Positions 50,601-64,000 of a stretch of DNA of 64,000 nt are shown one piece after another; position 1 is the first letter of the stretch; the number at the start of each line of letters is the position of its first letter. The notes beneath the pieces are model-generated. The model worked only from the letters and a program-made list of their open reading frames with translations, ran no database searches and was not told the DNA's origin. A program made the position numbers and the translations under genes. The stretch comes from Methanocaldococcus sp. (GTDB lineage: Archaea > AGJL01 > Methanococci > Methanococcales > Methanocaldococcaceae), in the NCBI RefSeq assembly GCF_024490875.1, contig NZ_JACCLX010000007.1:1-64000 (forward strand), read 5' to 3'.

Positions 50601-51349
50601 ATATTGATAAAACATCTCAAAATAGGACATTTGTTGTGAAATTCTATTTCCCACAAGTTCAGGTATTTTTAGAAAAATTAAAGAATACACTAGAACATGC
50701 TTATGCAATAACTACGCATAAATCACAGGGTAGTGAGTTTGAAAATGTTATATTTGTTCTACCAAAATATAGCAACATCTCAAAAGAACTTATATACACT
50801 GCTATAACAAGGGCTAAAAAGAAACTATATATTATTACAGATAGTTTAGATACTTTATTTAATGCTGGAAAATATTCTGAAGTTATTGGAAGATATTCAA
50901 TATTGTTTAATTCACCAATAGACCCAAGACATTACCCAGAACATTTGAAGGTTATTACTTTAAAAGGTGATATTGTTAGAAGTTGGCAGGAGTGTTTAAT
51001 TGCCAATCTGCTGTATTATGAAAATATTAACTATGAGTACGAAGTTCCTTATGGTGATATGCTTCCAGATTTTAGGTTAAATTCTAATTATGAAAATAAA
51101 ATAATACTTTGGGAGCATTTAGGAATGTTGAATAATGAGGATTATAATAAAACTGCAGAATAGAAACTAAAAGTATATGAAAATGAAGGATTTTGTAGAA
51201 TATACATTAAAGATTTAGATAAAGAATGTTTTGAGAAGATATTTGAAGAAAATGACAAGATATTAATCATATCTACTACTGAAGATGTTAGGAATTCGAA
51301 AGAACTATACAATAAAATTAAAATCCTAAAGGAATGTTTAACCTTATAA
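47672..51349 (+). pseudogene. RecD-like SF1 helicase gene with two in-frame stops
   Basis: The N-terminal domain (HLTTLIAWHDSGWNGKICRNP and conserved cysteines) runs to a TAA at 48548-48550. The same frame then continues without a usable start to a TAG at 51161-51163, and again for 61 codons to a TAA at 51347-51349. The middle part is a RecD-like helicase: LTGPAGTGKTSVIRVLL, VLIIDEASIVGTEM, FIGDVNQLPPVEPGKP, TTHKSQGSEFENVIFVLP, YTAITRAKKKLYII. The final segment (WEHLGMLNNEDYNK before and KLKVYENEGF after the TAG) reads like one continuous domain. So it is probably a single gene inactivated by nonsense changes. Confidence 0.7.
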
Positions 51350-51393
51350 ATTTTTAATTAAGAAATCCTCAAGAGTTGGGGAGGGGAATTAAT

Positions 51394-51535
51394 ATGAAAA
51401 TAACCATTTACGATGGGGCAAATAATAGAAGAGAATGGAAATGGATTATTCTTAGATTTTGGTATGAATTTTGCTAAATATTCCAAATATTATGAAGAAT
51501 ATCTTAGTGAGAGAACTGTAAGGGGAGAGCTTTAA
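51394..51535 (+). pseudogene. Remnant of an MBL-fold (RNase J-like) gene
   Basis: After GAGGGG and an ATG the codons read MKITIYDGAN, the start of an archaeal RNase J-like metallo-beta-lactamase. A short deletion follows, and another frame (from 51425) reads LFLDFGMNFAKYSKYYEEYL and SERTVRGEL before a TAA at 51533-51535. Only about 45 codons of an expected several-hundred-residue protein remain. The zinc-binding HxHxDH motif is gone. It follows the RecD-like gene, suggesting a former operon member. Confidence 0.65.
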
Positions 51536-51655
51536 TGTTTAAAATTAGTTATTATTAAGGTTAAAAAATCTGTTTTTAAAAGATTAATATCCTAATTAAA
51601 TGTTAAGTATCCATATTATTATATTATGAATAAAAAAGAAAAATAGAGAAAAATA

Positions 51656-52868
<1,213 letters not shown>

Positions 52869-54782
52869 ATGAATCTTGAAGAAAGAAAAAAGTTAGAAAC
52901 TAAATCAATTGATGAACTAAATCTTATAGGGAAAAAAGTTTGTGTTGATACTTGTGTGGTTATTGATGGAAGAATTACTGAACTAATTGAGAGAGGAAAT
53001 CTCAAAGATGCTGTAATAATAATTCCTGAGGCTGTTGTTTCTGAATTAGAATATCAGGCAAATATGGGTAGAGAAATTGGTTATAGAGGAATAGAAGAGT
53101 TAAGAAAACTTATAGAAAAAGCCAGTGAGCATAATATAAAAGTTGAGTATGTTGGAGAAAGACCTACAAGGGAAGAGATATTTTTAGCAAAAAGTGGAGA
53201 AATTGATGCGATGATTAGAAAAGTGGCTAAAGAGACAAATTCTATATTATTAACGAGTGATTGGATTCAGTATAATTTAGCTAAAGCCCAAGGAATTGAA
53301 GCATATTTCTTAGAAACCTTAGAGGAAGAAGTTGAACTTGTATTGGAAAAATACTTTGATAACGAAACGATGTCAGTTCATTTAAAAGAAGGTTGTCTTC
53401 CTTATGCTAAAAAAGGAAAACCTGGAGATGTTAAATTAGTCCCTATTGGTGATAAGGAATTAACTAAGGAAGAAATGGAGGATATAATAGATAACATTAT
53501 AAAATATGCCGAACAAAACAATGGATTTTTTGAAATTCAAAGAAAAGGAGCCACTGTAATTCAATTAGGAAATTTAAGAATTTCCATAGCAAGACCTCCA
53601 TTTTCTGAAGCGTTGGAAGTTACTGCTGTAAGACCAATAGTTAAAGCATCATTAGAAGATTATGAACTGTCAGAGAAACTATTACAAAGATTAAAAGAAA
53701 GAGCAGAAGGAATTTTTGTCTCTGGCCCACCTGGAAGTGGAAAATCTACATTTGTAGCGGCATTGGCAGAATTTTATAGACAGCAAGGAAAAATAGTTAA
53801 AACAATGGAAAGTCCAAGAGATTTGCAAGTTAGTAAGGAGATAACTCAATATGCACCATTAGAGGGCGATATGGAAAAAACTTGCGACATCTTACTGTTA
53901 GTTAGACCAGATTATACAATCTATGATGAAGTTAGAAAAACCAGAGATTTTGAAATTTTTGCAGATATGAGAATGGCAGGAGTAGGAATGGTTGGAGTAG
54001 TTCATGCCTCAAAACCAATAGATGCTATTCAAAGATTAATTGGGAGAGTAGAACTTGGAGTTATTCCACAAGTTGTAGATACAGTAATATTTATAAAAGA
54101 TGGTAAGATTCAGAAAGTTTATGAAATTGATTTTACAGTTAAAGTTCCTTATGGAATGGTTGAGGAAGATTTAGCAAGACCAGTAATTGAAGTTATGGAT
54201 TTTGAAACTGGTAAAGTTGAATATGAGATTTACACTTATGGAGAGCAAGTCGTAGTTATGCCAATTAAAGAAGATACAAAGAAATCTCCAATCTATGGAT
54301 ATGCTGAGGAGAGATTAGAGGAAATTTTAAAAAAACTTCTACCAAGAAAAGCTAAACCAATGGTAAAAGTTACAGGAGATAACTCAATAGATTTAATAGT
54401 TCCAGAGAAATATGTTGGGACTATAATAGGAAAAGGAGGAAAAGAAATATCTAAGTTAGAAGATATGCTAGGTTTAAAGATTTCAGTTAAAGAAAAAGAG
54501 ACTGAAGAAAAAAAGGATATGGAAAAAATATATAGAAAGTATGAATTTGTAAATGAACTTGAATCTACAAAAATATATGAAACTGATAAATATGTTGTTG
54601 TTGATGTTGGGGAAGATTACGCTGGAGAGAATATAAAGATATATATTGATGGGAAGTTACTAACAACTGTAACTGTTAGAAATGATGGAACAGTTAGGAT
54701 AAACAAAAAAACAAAGGTTGGTAAAGAAATTTTAGATGCAATGATAAAAGGAAAAGATATTTATGTTGATATACATTCATAA
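52869..54782 (+). CDS. PIN domain-ATPase-KH protein
   Basis: A 637-residue archaeal protein. An N-terminal PIN-like domain has CVDTCVVIDGRI, EYQANMGREIG and the aspartates in TSDWIQYNLAKAQG. The central PilT/VirB11-like ATPase has GIFVSGPPGSGKSTFVAAL near residue 280 and YTIYDEVRKTRDFEIFADMRMAG. A KH domain (KYVGTIIGKGGKEISKLEDM) follows, then a small C-terminal domain. It is widespread in archaea and probably acts on RNA, possibly at the ribosome, but the function is not settled. GGTGAT before the ATG at 52869 sets the start. Confidence 0.9.
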   Translation: MNLEERKKLETKSIDELNLIGKKVCVDTCVVIDGRITELIERGNLKDAVIIIPEAVVSELEYQANMGREIGYRGIEELRKLIEKASEHNIKVEYVGERPTREEIFLAKSGEIDAMIRKVAKETNSILLTSDWIQYNLAKAQGIEAYFLETLEEEVELVLEKYFDNETMSVHLKEGCLPYAKKGKPGDVKLVPIGDKELTKEEMEDIIDNIIKYAEQNNGFFEIQRKGATVIQLGNLRISIARPPFSEALEVTAVRPIVKASLEDYELSEKLLQRLKERAEGIFVSGPPGSGKSTFVAALAEFYRQQGKIVKTMESPRDLQVSKEITQYAPLEGDMEKTCDILLLVRPDYTIYDEVRKTRDFEIFADMRMAGVGMVGVVHASKPIDAIQRLIGRVELGVIPQVVDTVIFIKDGKIQKVYEIDFTVKVPYGMVEEDLARPVIEVMDFETGKVEYEIYTYGEQVVVMPIKEDTKKSPIYGYAEERLEEILKKLLPRKAKPMVKVTGDNSIDLIVPEKYVGTIIGKGGKEISKLEDMLGLKISVKEKETEEKKDMEKIYRKYEFVNELESTKIYETDKYVVVDVGEDYAGENIKIYIDGKLLTTVTVRNDGTVRINKKTKVGKEILDAMIKGKDIYVDIHS

Positions 54783-54792
54783 AGATTAAAAC

Positions 54793-55053
54793 TCAATAAA
54801 ATCTTAATACAATTCTTTTATCTTTTTTAGTATGTGCTACCTCTATTATATCATCTAAAATTTTCTCAATCTCTATCTCAATAATTCCATATTTTTCATG
54901 AAATAATCTTAAAAATCCATCTTCATAAAGCAATAATTTTCCTTCAACATGAACTCTACCAAAGTATATTTCAATATACTCTCCATAATCTACATTTTCA
55001 AAATAAGCATAGATTTCTTCAGAATTTTTAATATCAATAAATTCTTCAATCAT
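54793..55053 (-). CDS. Unrecognised 86-residue protein
   Basis: A small acidic protein of alternating strands (YAYFENVDYGEYIEIYFGRV, GKLLLYEDGFLRLFH, IIEIEIEKILDDIIEVAH). The pattern resembles a small beta-barrel and it may belong to a methanogen-specific family such as DUF2097, which I cannot confirm. It lies ten bases downstream of the NMN adenylyltransferase gene on the same strand and is likely cotranscribed. Confidence 0.65.
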   Translation of the reverse strand: MIEEFIDIKNSEEIYAYFENVDYGEYIEIYFGRVHVEGKLLLYEDGFLRLFHEKYGIIEIEIEKILDDIIEVAHTKKDKRIVLRFY

Positions 55054-55063
55054 AATATTAACC

Positions 55064-59210
<4,147 letters not shown>

Positions 59211-59323
59211 TTTCTATCCCCTTTTTAATGTTATATAATTATTTTTATTAAAGAAGTATATAAACTTTTTTATCTTTGTAGATTTAAATATATTGATCTG
59301 AAATATAATAAAAAATAGTTAAT

Positions 59324-59848
59324 TTAAAATTTGAGTAACTCTTTTCCTTGCTCAACAACGATTTTACAAGGCATTGGTAATTTCATTGCCGCTCTTCTTA
59401 ATGCTTCCTTAGCATCTTGGAATTTATCAGGATTAACCCAAACAGTCATTACAGGTTGTCCTTCTCTAACTCTTGCAGCTGTTCCAATTGGCTTTCCAAA
59501 TGCCAATCTCATACCGTCTGAAATTCTATCAGCCCCTGCTCCTGTAGCCATCTTGTGTTCTCTTAAAATTTGGTGTGGATAGACTCTAATCTGAAATTTA
59601 TATCCTAATCTTCCACATTTCTTTGTTAAATATTTGTTTGCCGCAACTCTCGCAGCCTCTAAAGCATTGTGTCTTATTTGAATATGTTTTGTAGAAACTA
59701 AATTAACTTTAACTGGGAACTCTGCTGATAAATTACCCATTATGTAATGAACTACTTTTGGTTGTGGAACACCTTTAACATACTCTTTTCTTGTGTATGG
59801 TGGCTTATCCACATCTCTGTAACATCTATTAGGTCTCAAAGTAGCCAT
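59324..59848 (-). CDS. rpl10e: Ribosomal protein L10e (uL16 family)
   Basis: A 174-residue large-subunit ribosomal protein, the archaeal/eukaryotic counterpart of bacterial L16, which binds near the A-site tRNA. Recognisable segments are [41 protein letters not shown] and [30 protein letters not shown] precedes the ATG at 59848. Two upstream in-frame start-like codons fall in that ribosome site. It has a separate promoter region from ppsA, about 110 bp away. Confidence 0.95.
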   Translation of the reverse strand: MATLRPNRCYRDVDKPPYTRKEYVKGVPQPKVVHYIMGNLSAEFPVKVNLVSTKHIQIRHNALEAARVAANKYLTKKCGRLGYKFQIRVYPHQILREHKMATGAGADRISDGMRLAFGKPIGTAARVREGQPVMTVWVNPDKFQDAKEALRRAAMKLPMPCKIVVEQGKELLKF

Positions 59849-59959
59849 TATCATCACCTGTTTTTAACTGTTTAATAACTAATAAATTTTAAAACCGTCA
59901 TGCTATGAATATATTTTCTGCTTATATTTTTTAACATAATATTTAAACCTTACTGTTAT

Positions 59960-60646
59960 TTAGAAAATAAACTTTATAACCTTCTCAGCGACTTCTAAGA
60001 TTTTCCTAATTGTTATATATGAAACTGCTTCATCATGATATTCAACATTTACATACTCTTCAACAATCTTAGCCCCTTTTTTTGCTAACTGTAAGGCGAT
60101 AAAGTGTTCAACAGCATAACCTTCTCCAAAGTTAATATCCTTTAATAACTCTGCCTTTATAATTCTAAATCCACATTGGACATCTCTAAAAAAATAGAAT
60201 CTCTTTGCATATATAAAAACTGCCAATGAAATTAAAATAGATGCAAAGAAGTTGGATATTCTCCTATGGAAAGGGATATATTTATATTTTCTAACTCCAA
60301 AAACAGCATCTGCATTATATTTCTTTAATTTATTTAATAGTTTTGGAATATCCATAGGTTTGTGTTGATAATCTCCATCAATGTATATAATATATTTATA
60401 ATTTTTTAAAGATAATGCAAATTTTGTTCCAACTTCAATAGCTTTTGCTTTACCTAAATTTTTTTCATTTCTTATCAAATAAACTTTAATATTGCAATTC
60501 TTAGCAAAATCTTTAACAACTTTTGAAGTATTATCTATAGAACCATCATCAACTACTATAACATCAATTTTCAACTTTTCTAAATCTTTTAAAACTTTTA
60601 AAATATTTTTCTCTTCGTTATAAGCAGGAATTACTGCAATAATCAT
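59960..60646 (-). CDS. Family 2 glycosyltransferase (dolichyl-phosphate mannosyltransferase-like)
   Basis: A 228-residue GT-A glycosyltransferase. VIPAYNEEKNILKVLKDLEK begins the fold, DVIVVDDGSIDNT binds the nucleotide, and YIIYIDGDYQHKP supplies the D-x-D metal site. There is one possible membrane-associated segment (FFASILISLAVFIY) but no long C-terminal membrane domain. Homologues transfer a sugar to a polyprenyl phosphate for N-glycosylation or cell-surface glycan. The donor sugar cannot be told from the sequence. Confidence 0.85.
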   Translation of the reverse strand: MIIAVIPAYNEEKNILKVLKDLEKLKIDVIVVDDGSIDNTSKVVKDFAKNCNIKVYLIRNEKNLGKAKAIEVGTKFALSLKNYKYIIYIDGDYQHKPMDIPKLLNKLKKYNADAVFGVRKYKYIPFHRRISNFFASILISLAVFIYAKRFYFFRDVQCGFRIIKAELLKDINFGEGYAVEHFIALQLAKKGAKIVEEYVNVEYHDEAVSYITIRKILEVAEKVIKFIF

Positions 60647-60688
60647 AATTTATCACGATATTTAAAACTTTAAAAAAGTTAATAATAT

Positions 60689-61039
60689 TTATAATTTAAT
60701 TAGATATATGACAACATATCCAAATATTATTCCCAATATTAATCCTAAAAGTCCATAAAAGAAGATAAATATAAAGTTAGTATTTTGCTGTTGAGTTTGT
60801 TGATATTTCATATTACTATTAATGATTACATTGTTTGATCCATTTGAATTATTAGTGTTATTTGTAACAGTAGCATCAATAGCAGTCGCATTAGTTTTTT
60901 TTGGAATATTACTGGTGTTTGTTATAATAGTTACATTTTTTGTATCCTTTGAGATATTATATATTTCGGAATTATTTAAAGCATAACTTAATTCTACAAT
61001 TGAAAATATTAAAAGGAGGAGTAAAAGTATTTTTTTCAT
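60689..61039 (-). CDS. Small exported membrane-anchored protein
   Basis: A 116-residue protein with an N-terminal signal peptide (KKILLLLLLIFSIVELSYAL), a low-complexity Asn/Thr-rich middle (ATVTNNTNNSNGSNNV, likely N-glycosylated because it contains N-x-S/T sites) and a C-terminal membrane helix (IFFYGLLGLILGIIFGYVV). The middle part should lie outside the cell. GAGGG before the ATG is only seven bases upstream and lies inside the end of the preceding small gene, so translation is coupled. Confidence 0.7.
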   Translation of the reverse strand: MKKILLLLLLIFSIVELSYALNNSEIYNISKDTKNVTIITNTSNIPKKTNATAIDATVTNNTNNSNGSNNVIINSNMKYQQTQQQNTNFIFIFFYGLLGLILGIIFGYVVIYLIKL

Positions 61040-61041
61040 AA

Positions 61042-61221
61042 TTATCCCTCAATTTTTAATTTTCTTAACCTCTCATTTAGTTTCTCAACCTCCTCTTTTG
61101 TTAATCTTGTAGCTTTTTTAACATTTTCTAATTCTTTTTGTAGTTGTATTACTTTTATACCCAATATTATATTTAACAGGATACTAATCGTTACAATAAT
61201 ATACAGTATCGTCAAATCCAT
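61042..61221 (-). CDS. 59-residue membrane protein with a C-terminal coiled coil
   Basis: The frame opens with ATG at 61221 after GGGGGGAG and stops with TAA at 61042-61044. It has one membrane helix (LTILYIIVTISILLNIILGI) and a charged helix (QLQKELENVKKATRLTKEEV, then EKLNERLRKL), a typical anchored coiled coil. It lies two bases from minD upstream and two bases from the exported protein downstream, so all three are likely one transcript. A role with MinD at the membrane is possible, which is inference from position. Confidence 0.72.
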   Translation of the reverse strand: MDLTILYIIVTISILLNIILGIKVIQLQKELENVKKATRLTKEEVEKLNERLRKLKIEG

Positions 61222-61223
61222 TA

Positions 61224-62006
61224 TTATCTCCCCCCAAACAATCCTTTAAGGAACCTGGAGATAAAGGTGTCTTTTTTCTTCTTAATTTTCGCCTCATATT
61301 TAACTCCAATTAATTTTGCGGCGATTTCCATAATTGCCTGAGCTGCTGGAGAGTCAGGATATAATATAACTAATGGAGTTCCAAATGCCGCGGCTTTTCT
61401 AACATGTGGATCTTCTGGAACAACACCAATAACTGGAACTTCTAAAATAGTTTCTATTGCTTTAGCACTCAATTCAGTACTTTCATTTGAAACTCTATTA
61501 ACAATAGCTCCTAAGATTTCAGTTCCTAATCTTCTTGTAATTGCTATAACTTTTAAAGCATCTGATATTGAAGAAATTTCAGGATTTACTACTACTACAA
61601 CACCATCTGCTGATGATATAGCAATTAATGTTTCTTTTCCAATACCTGCAGGACAGTCAATGATTAATATTTCAACTAAATCGTGTATAGCTTTTAAAAC
61701 TTCTTCGAGTTTTTCTGGATTGGCCTTTTTGAACTTTTCTAAAGATATACCTGCTGGAATTACCAAAACTCCTTCAGGACCTTCATAAATAGCATCTTTT
61801 ATATCAGCCCTACCTGCTAAAACATCATTTAATGTTATAGGTTTCCCTTCCAAACCCATAATTAACTCTAAGTTTGCCATAGCAATGTCTGCATCTAAAA
61901 CTGCAACTTTTTTTCCAAATTTTGCCATAGCCACAGCAAGATTAGCAGCAATTGTTGTTTTTCCAGTTCCACCCTTTCCAGAAGCAATTGCAATCGCTAT
62001 TGCCAT
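61224..62006 (-). CDS. minD: MinD family ATPase
   Basis: A 260-residue deviant Walker A ATPase (AIASGKGGTGKTTIAANL) with AVLDADIAMANLELI, LIIDCPAGIGKETL and the Walker B-like aspartate. Archaeal MinD homologues cycle on and off membranes, but their partner MinE is absent. Here the neighbours are two tiny membrane proteins that might act as anchors. The C-terminus is basic and amphipathic (KDTFISRFLKGLFGGR), which could bind membrane. GGTGAC before the ATG at 62006 sets the start. Confidence 0.9.
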   Translation of the reverse strand: MAIAIAIASGKGGTGKTTIAANLAVAMAKFGKKVAVLDADIAMANLELIMGLEGKPITLNDVLAGRADIKDAIYEGPEGVLVIPAGISLEKFKKANPEKLEEVLKAIHDLVEILIIDCPAGIGKETLIAISSADGVVVVVNPEISSISDALKVIAITRRLGTEILGAIVNRVSNESTELSAKAIETILEVPVIGVVPEDPHVRKAAAFGTPLVILYPDSPAAQAIMEIAAKLIGVKYEAKIKKKKDTFISRFLKGLFGGR

Positions 62007-62123
62007 TAATGTCACCTTTTACTAATTATATTAATTTAGAAAGTTACTAAAAATTTATACCTCTTTAATTTACTAATGTAATAATTAGTATATAACTTTA
62101 ATCATTTGTCATCAGTTGGTTAT

Positions 62124-63008
62124 TCAAAATTTATGGCAAATTATATAATTTGTCATTACTTTTTTATTGGTTCCTTTTATTTTCATATCGCCGTTTTCAA
62201 TCACTACTATATCTCCATCTTTAAAATCTCCTTCAACTTCTATTACTTTAAATACATTTGGATTAGGATCTATTTTGTCTATGGCTATATAGTCATCATA
62301 AAGATGTAGTTTTCCATCTTTAATAATTCCGATTTCTCCATTTTTTACAATTTTATTAACAATAGTCATAACCTTTCCAAAGTCAATCAACTTCTGTCTT
62401 AATTTATCTCTATATTTAAATAATTCCTCTATATCTTTCTTAATAACTTCTTCAAAATTTTTTTCATATTTATTTACACTATATATATCATACTCCTTAC
62501 TTAGTGTGGGATTCCACTTAAATTTTTCAAAAATATTTTTTATAGTTTCCTCAATATTTTTTAATGGCATCATTGGAAAAAGTTTAGCTGTCTTTTTTAA
62601 TTCTTCCTCAGCTTTCTTTTTTAAAAATTTATTTCCAAAAACTACTATTCCAAAGCCTTCTTTTATTATTTGATTTGTAACTTCATCATTTAAAATTTCT
62701 AAAATTGCACATTTTCCTTTGGTAGCATAAACTCTTCTTCTTTTTGCATCTATTCCTAAACTTCTAACTTCTCCGACGACAACTGAATCAGATAATTTTC
62801 TAACTTTTTCTCTATTGTCTTCAATTATAATTTTTATATTAAGTTCTTCAGCTAATTTATATAATTCTTCTTCTGACTTTATTTCTCCATTGTATAATTT
62901 TTCTTCCAATAATTTTCTATTTTGTTCATTGCCTCTAAAAAATATTTGTCTTCGATCGCCTCCAATAACAGCCCCGTTATTTCCATAATAGCATATAACT
63001 AATGTCAT
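62124..63008 (-). CDS. Conserved methanogen protein (DUF2121-like)
   Basis: A 294-residue protein starting [20 protein letters not shown], a pattern resembling an Ntn-hydrolase or proteasome-like first strand, followed by a charged helical middle and two short C-terminal strands ([22 protein letters not shown]). I associate it with the DUF2121 family of methanogens, whose function is unknown. It is divergent from nikR and followed by minD after about 115 bp. Confidence 0.6.
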   Translation of the reverse strand: MTLVICYYGNNGAVIGGDRRQIFFRGNEQNRKLLEEKLYNGEIKSEEELYKLAEELNIKIIIEDNREKVRKLSDSVVVGEVRSLGIDAKRRRVYATKGKCAILEILNDEVTNQIIKEGFGIVVFGNKFLKKKAEEELKKTAKLFPMMPLKNIEETIKNIFEKFKWNPTLSKEYDIYSVNKYEKNFEEVIKKDIEELFKYRDKLRQKLIDFGKVMTIVNKIVKNGEIGIIKDGKLHLYDDYIAIDKIDPNPNVFKVIEVEGDFKDGDIVVIENGDMKIKGTNKKVMTNYIICHKF

Positions 63009-63103
63009 TTTCTCACCATATTAAAATTAATTTTAACACTCTATATGTATTTTTTGAAATTGTTTATTAATAATTTTTTAGTATTATTATCATCATAGTT
63101 AAT

Positions 63104-63140
63104 CTTATATATTGGATATTAAATAGTAATAAGTATTACT
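63104..63140 (+). promoter_or_regulatory. nikR promoter with palindromic candidate operator
   Basis: A TATA box CTTATATA at 63104-63111 would initiate near 63131. AGTAAT at 63125-63130 and ATTACT at 63135-63140 form a 6-bp inverted repeat around AAGT that straddles this position. NikR binds inverted repeats, so autoregulation by nickel is possible. The spacing is shorter than the bacterial NikR operator. Confidence 0.4.
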
Positions 63141-63170
63141 TAATTATTTAAAAATTTTATGAGGGGGACT

Positions 63171-63596
63171 ATGACTGAGATGGATAGAATAAGCATATCT
63201 CTCCCAATAAAACTCCTAGAAGAATTTGATAAAATAATTGCTGAAAGAGGATATGCTAGTAGAAGTGAAGCTATTAGAGATGCTATTAGAGATTATATAA
63301 TAAAACACAAATGGATACACAGTTTAGAAGGAGAAAGAGCAGGAAATATTAGCGTAATTTATAATCATCATGAATCTGATGTTATGGAAAAAATTACTGA
63401 GATTCAGCATGAATATACTGATATAATTGTTGCCACTTTGCATTTACACTTAGACCATGACCACTGTTTAGAATCTATATTAGTTAGAGGAGATGCTAAA
63501 AGGATTAGAGAATTAACTGATAAATTAACAGCCTTAAAAGGAGTTAAACTTGTTAAATTAAGTGTTATGGTTCCAGAAGTAGGTATTCCTGAATAA
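63171..63596 (+). CDS. nikR: Nickel-responsive regulator NikR
   Basis: A 141-residue regulator. The N-terminal ribbon-helix-helix (DRISISLPIKLLEEFDKIIAE) binds DNA and the C-terminal ACT-like domain binds nickel through the His and Cys residues in LHLHLDHDHCLES, matching the H-x-H and Cys ligands of characterised NikR. It controls nickel uptake, essential here for hydrogenases and methyl-coenzyme M reductase. GAGGGGG before the ATG at 63171 is preferred to an ATG at 63159 that overlaps that site. Confidence 0.92.
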   Translation: MTEMDRISISLPIKLLEEFDKIIAERGYASRSEAIRDAIRDYIIKHKWIHSLEGERAGNISVIYNHHESDVMEKITEIQHEYTDIIVATLHLHLDHDHCLESILVRGDAKRIRELTDKLTALKGVKLVKLSVMVPEVGIPE

Positions 63597-63601
63597 AAAT
63601 A

Positions 63602-64000
63602 TTATTTGAAAATTTTTCTCTCATCCCCTAAAGGAACTATATTTTTACTCTCAACATATAAATATGCTTCCCATAACTTTTTACATTCGCATTCTACATT
63701 TAAAACATCAATATCTTGCGTTAAAGTAAATTTTTCTAATCTTTTTTTAATTATTTTGTTACACTTACATCCATATAGATTATGTGCCCCCCTCTCACTA
63801 CCAACTCCTGAAGTATCACACATAATCAAAGCATTTTTATTTTCTTTTTTTACATTTTTTAATATTTCAATAATACTCCATAAAAATGGTGGTCTATATT
63901 GATTTTTATTCCAGAAGTATTCTATTAAACTTCCTTTGTGGATTGTAGTAGGACAGAATGATATTCTTGAACAGCCCAACTTTATACATTCGTTTGCTGA
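63602..64000 (-). CDS. RaSEA-like archaeosine biosynthesis radical SAM protein, 5' end outside window
   Basis: The frame is open through the right edge, so only about 132 C-terminal residues are seen. The segment CPTTIHKGSLIEYFW, YRPPFLWSIIEILK, CDTSGVGSERGAHNLYGCKC and FTLTQDIDVLNVECECKKLW matches my memory of the C-terminal part of RaSEA (TIGR01210), which with ArcS converts preQ0-tRNA to archaeosine. The N-terminal radical SAM cysteines would lie beyond the window. The identification is by pattern only. Confidence 0.65.
   Translation of the reverse strand, partial: SANECIKLGCSRISFCPTTIHKGSLIEYFWNKNQYRPPFLWSIIEILKNVKKENKNALIMCDTSGVGSERGAHNLYGCKCNKIIKKRLEKFTLTQDIDVLNVECECKKLWEAYLYVESKNIVPLGDERKIFK

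Noticed and set aside
51161-51163. TAG in the RecD-like gene read as pyrrolysine
   Set aside because: The organism looks like Methanocaldococcus, which is not known to use pyrrolysine, and the same gene has a TAA stop as well.
62106-62309. Short plus-strand open frame opposite the DUF2121-like gene
   Set aside because: It is a shadow of the gene on the other strand and has a composition set by its complement.

Overview
The window looks like chromosomal DNA of a hyperthermophilic methanogen of the genus Methanocaldococcus, or a very close relative. The evidence is strong A+T bias, GGTGA-type ribosome binding sites, frequent TTG and GTG starts, tungsten formylmethanofuran dehydrogenase genes (fwd), methylenetetrahydromethanopterin reductase (mer), PAN, archaeal NikR, box C/D RNP proteins and a PEP synthase carrying an intein. 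Several gene runs match the order I recall from M. jannaschii (the ppsA-L10e-GT2-minD-nikR run, the fwd run, PAN/aroC/pyrG). That is memory, not a search. I see no tRNA or rRNA genes.

Layout. 1-5.9 kb: housekeeping genes, namely a roadblock protein, a PLP-fold protein, isopentenyl phosphate kinase, an RlmF/METTL16-type methyltransferase, a beta-CASP RNase and thioredoxin reductase. 5.9-7.3 kb: a long non-coding stretch with a CRISPR leader, a four-spacer array, a degenerate-repeat-flanked hairpin element and a 320-bp-period direct repeat. 7.3-12.2 kb: hisB, the box C/D proteins FlpA and Nop5, a zinc finger/Hfq-like fusion, a PTP-like phosphatase and a ThiF-like protein. 12.4-16.6 kb: PAN, aroC, pyrG. 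16.6-22.9 kb: the fwd operon (H-like regulator, F, G, D, A, a YbjQ protein, C) and a divergent HTH regulator.

23-34 kb: a type III-A CRISPR effector operon, csm1-csm5. Two CARF-HEPN effector genes and a Csx20-like candidate ring nuclease accompany it, followed by a convergent CARF-HTH regulator. HD, GGDD and HEPN motifs are intact, so a full cyclic-oligoadenylate circuit can be read: Cas10 makes the signal, the CARF proteins sense it and Csx20 may erase it. No cas1, cas2 or cas6 is present.

34-51.5 kb: an accessory island. It holds an orphan gene and a gamma-glutamylcyclotransferase/glutamine-amidotransferase pair, both preceded by 9-bp tandem repeats. Small membrane proteins follow, then McrB and McrC, a giant GHKL ATPase-SF1 helicase, a RecD-like helicase and a metallo-beta-lactamase fragment. 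Five of these genes are disrupted by a frameshift, in-frame stops or truncation. No comparable lesion is seen in the metabolic and ribosomal genes, so the island seems to be decaying unless these are assembly errors.

51.6-64 kb: core genes resume with mer, a PIN-ATPase-KH protein, NMN adenylyltransferase, ppsA with a 420-residue intein, ribosomal protein L10e, a glycosyltransferase, two tiny membrane proteins with MinD, a DUF2121-like protein, NikR, and the truncated end of a RaSEA-like archaeosine enzyme at the right edge.
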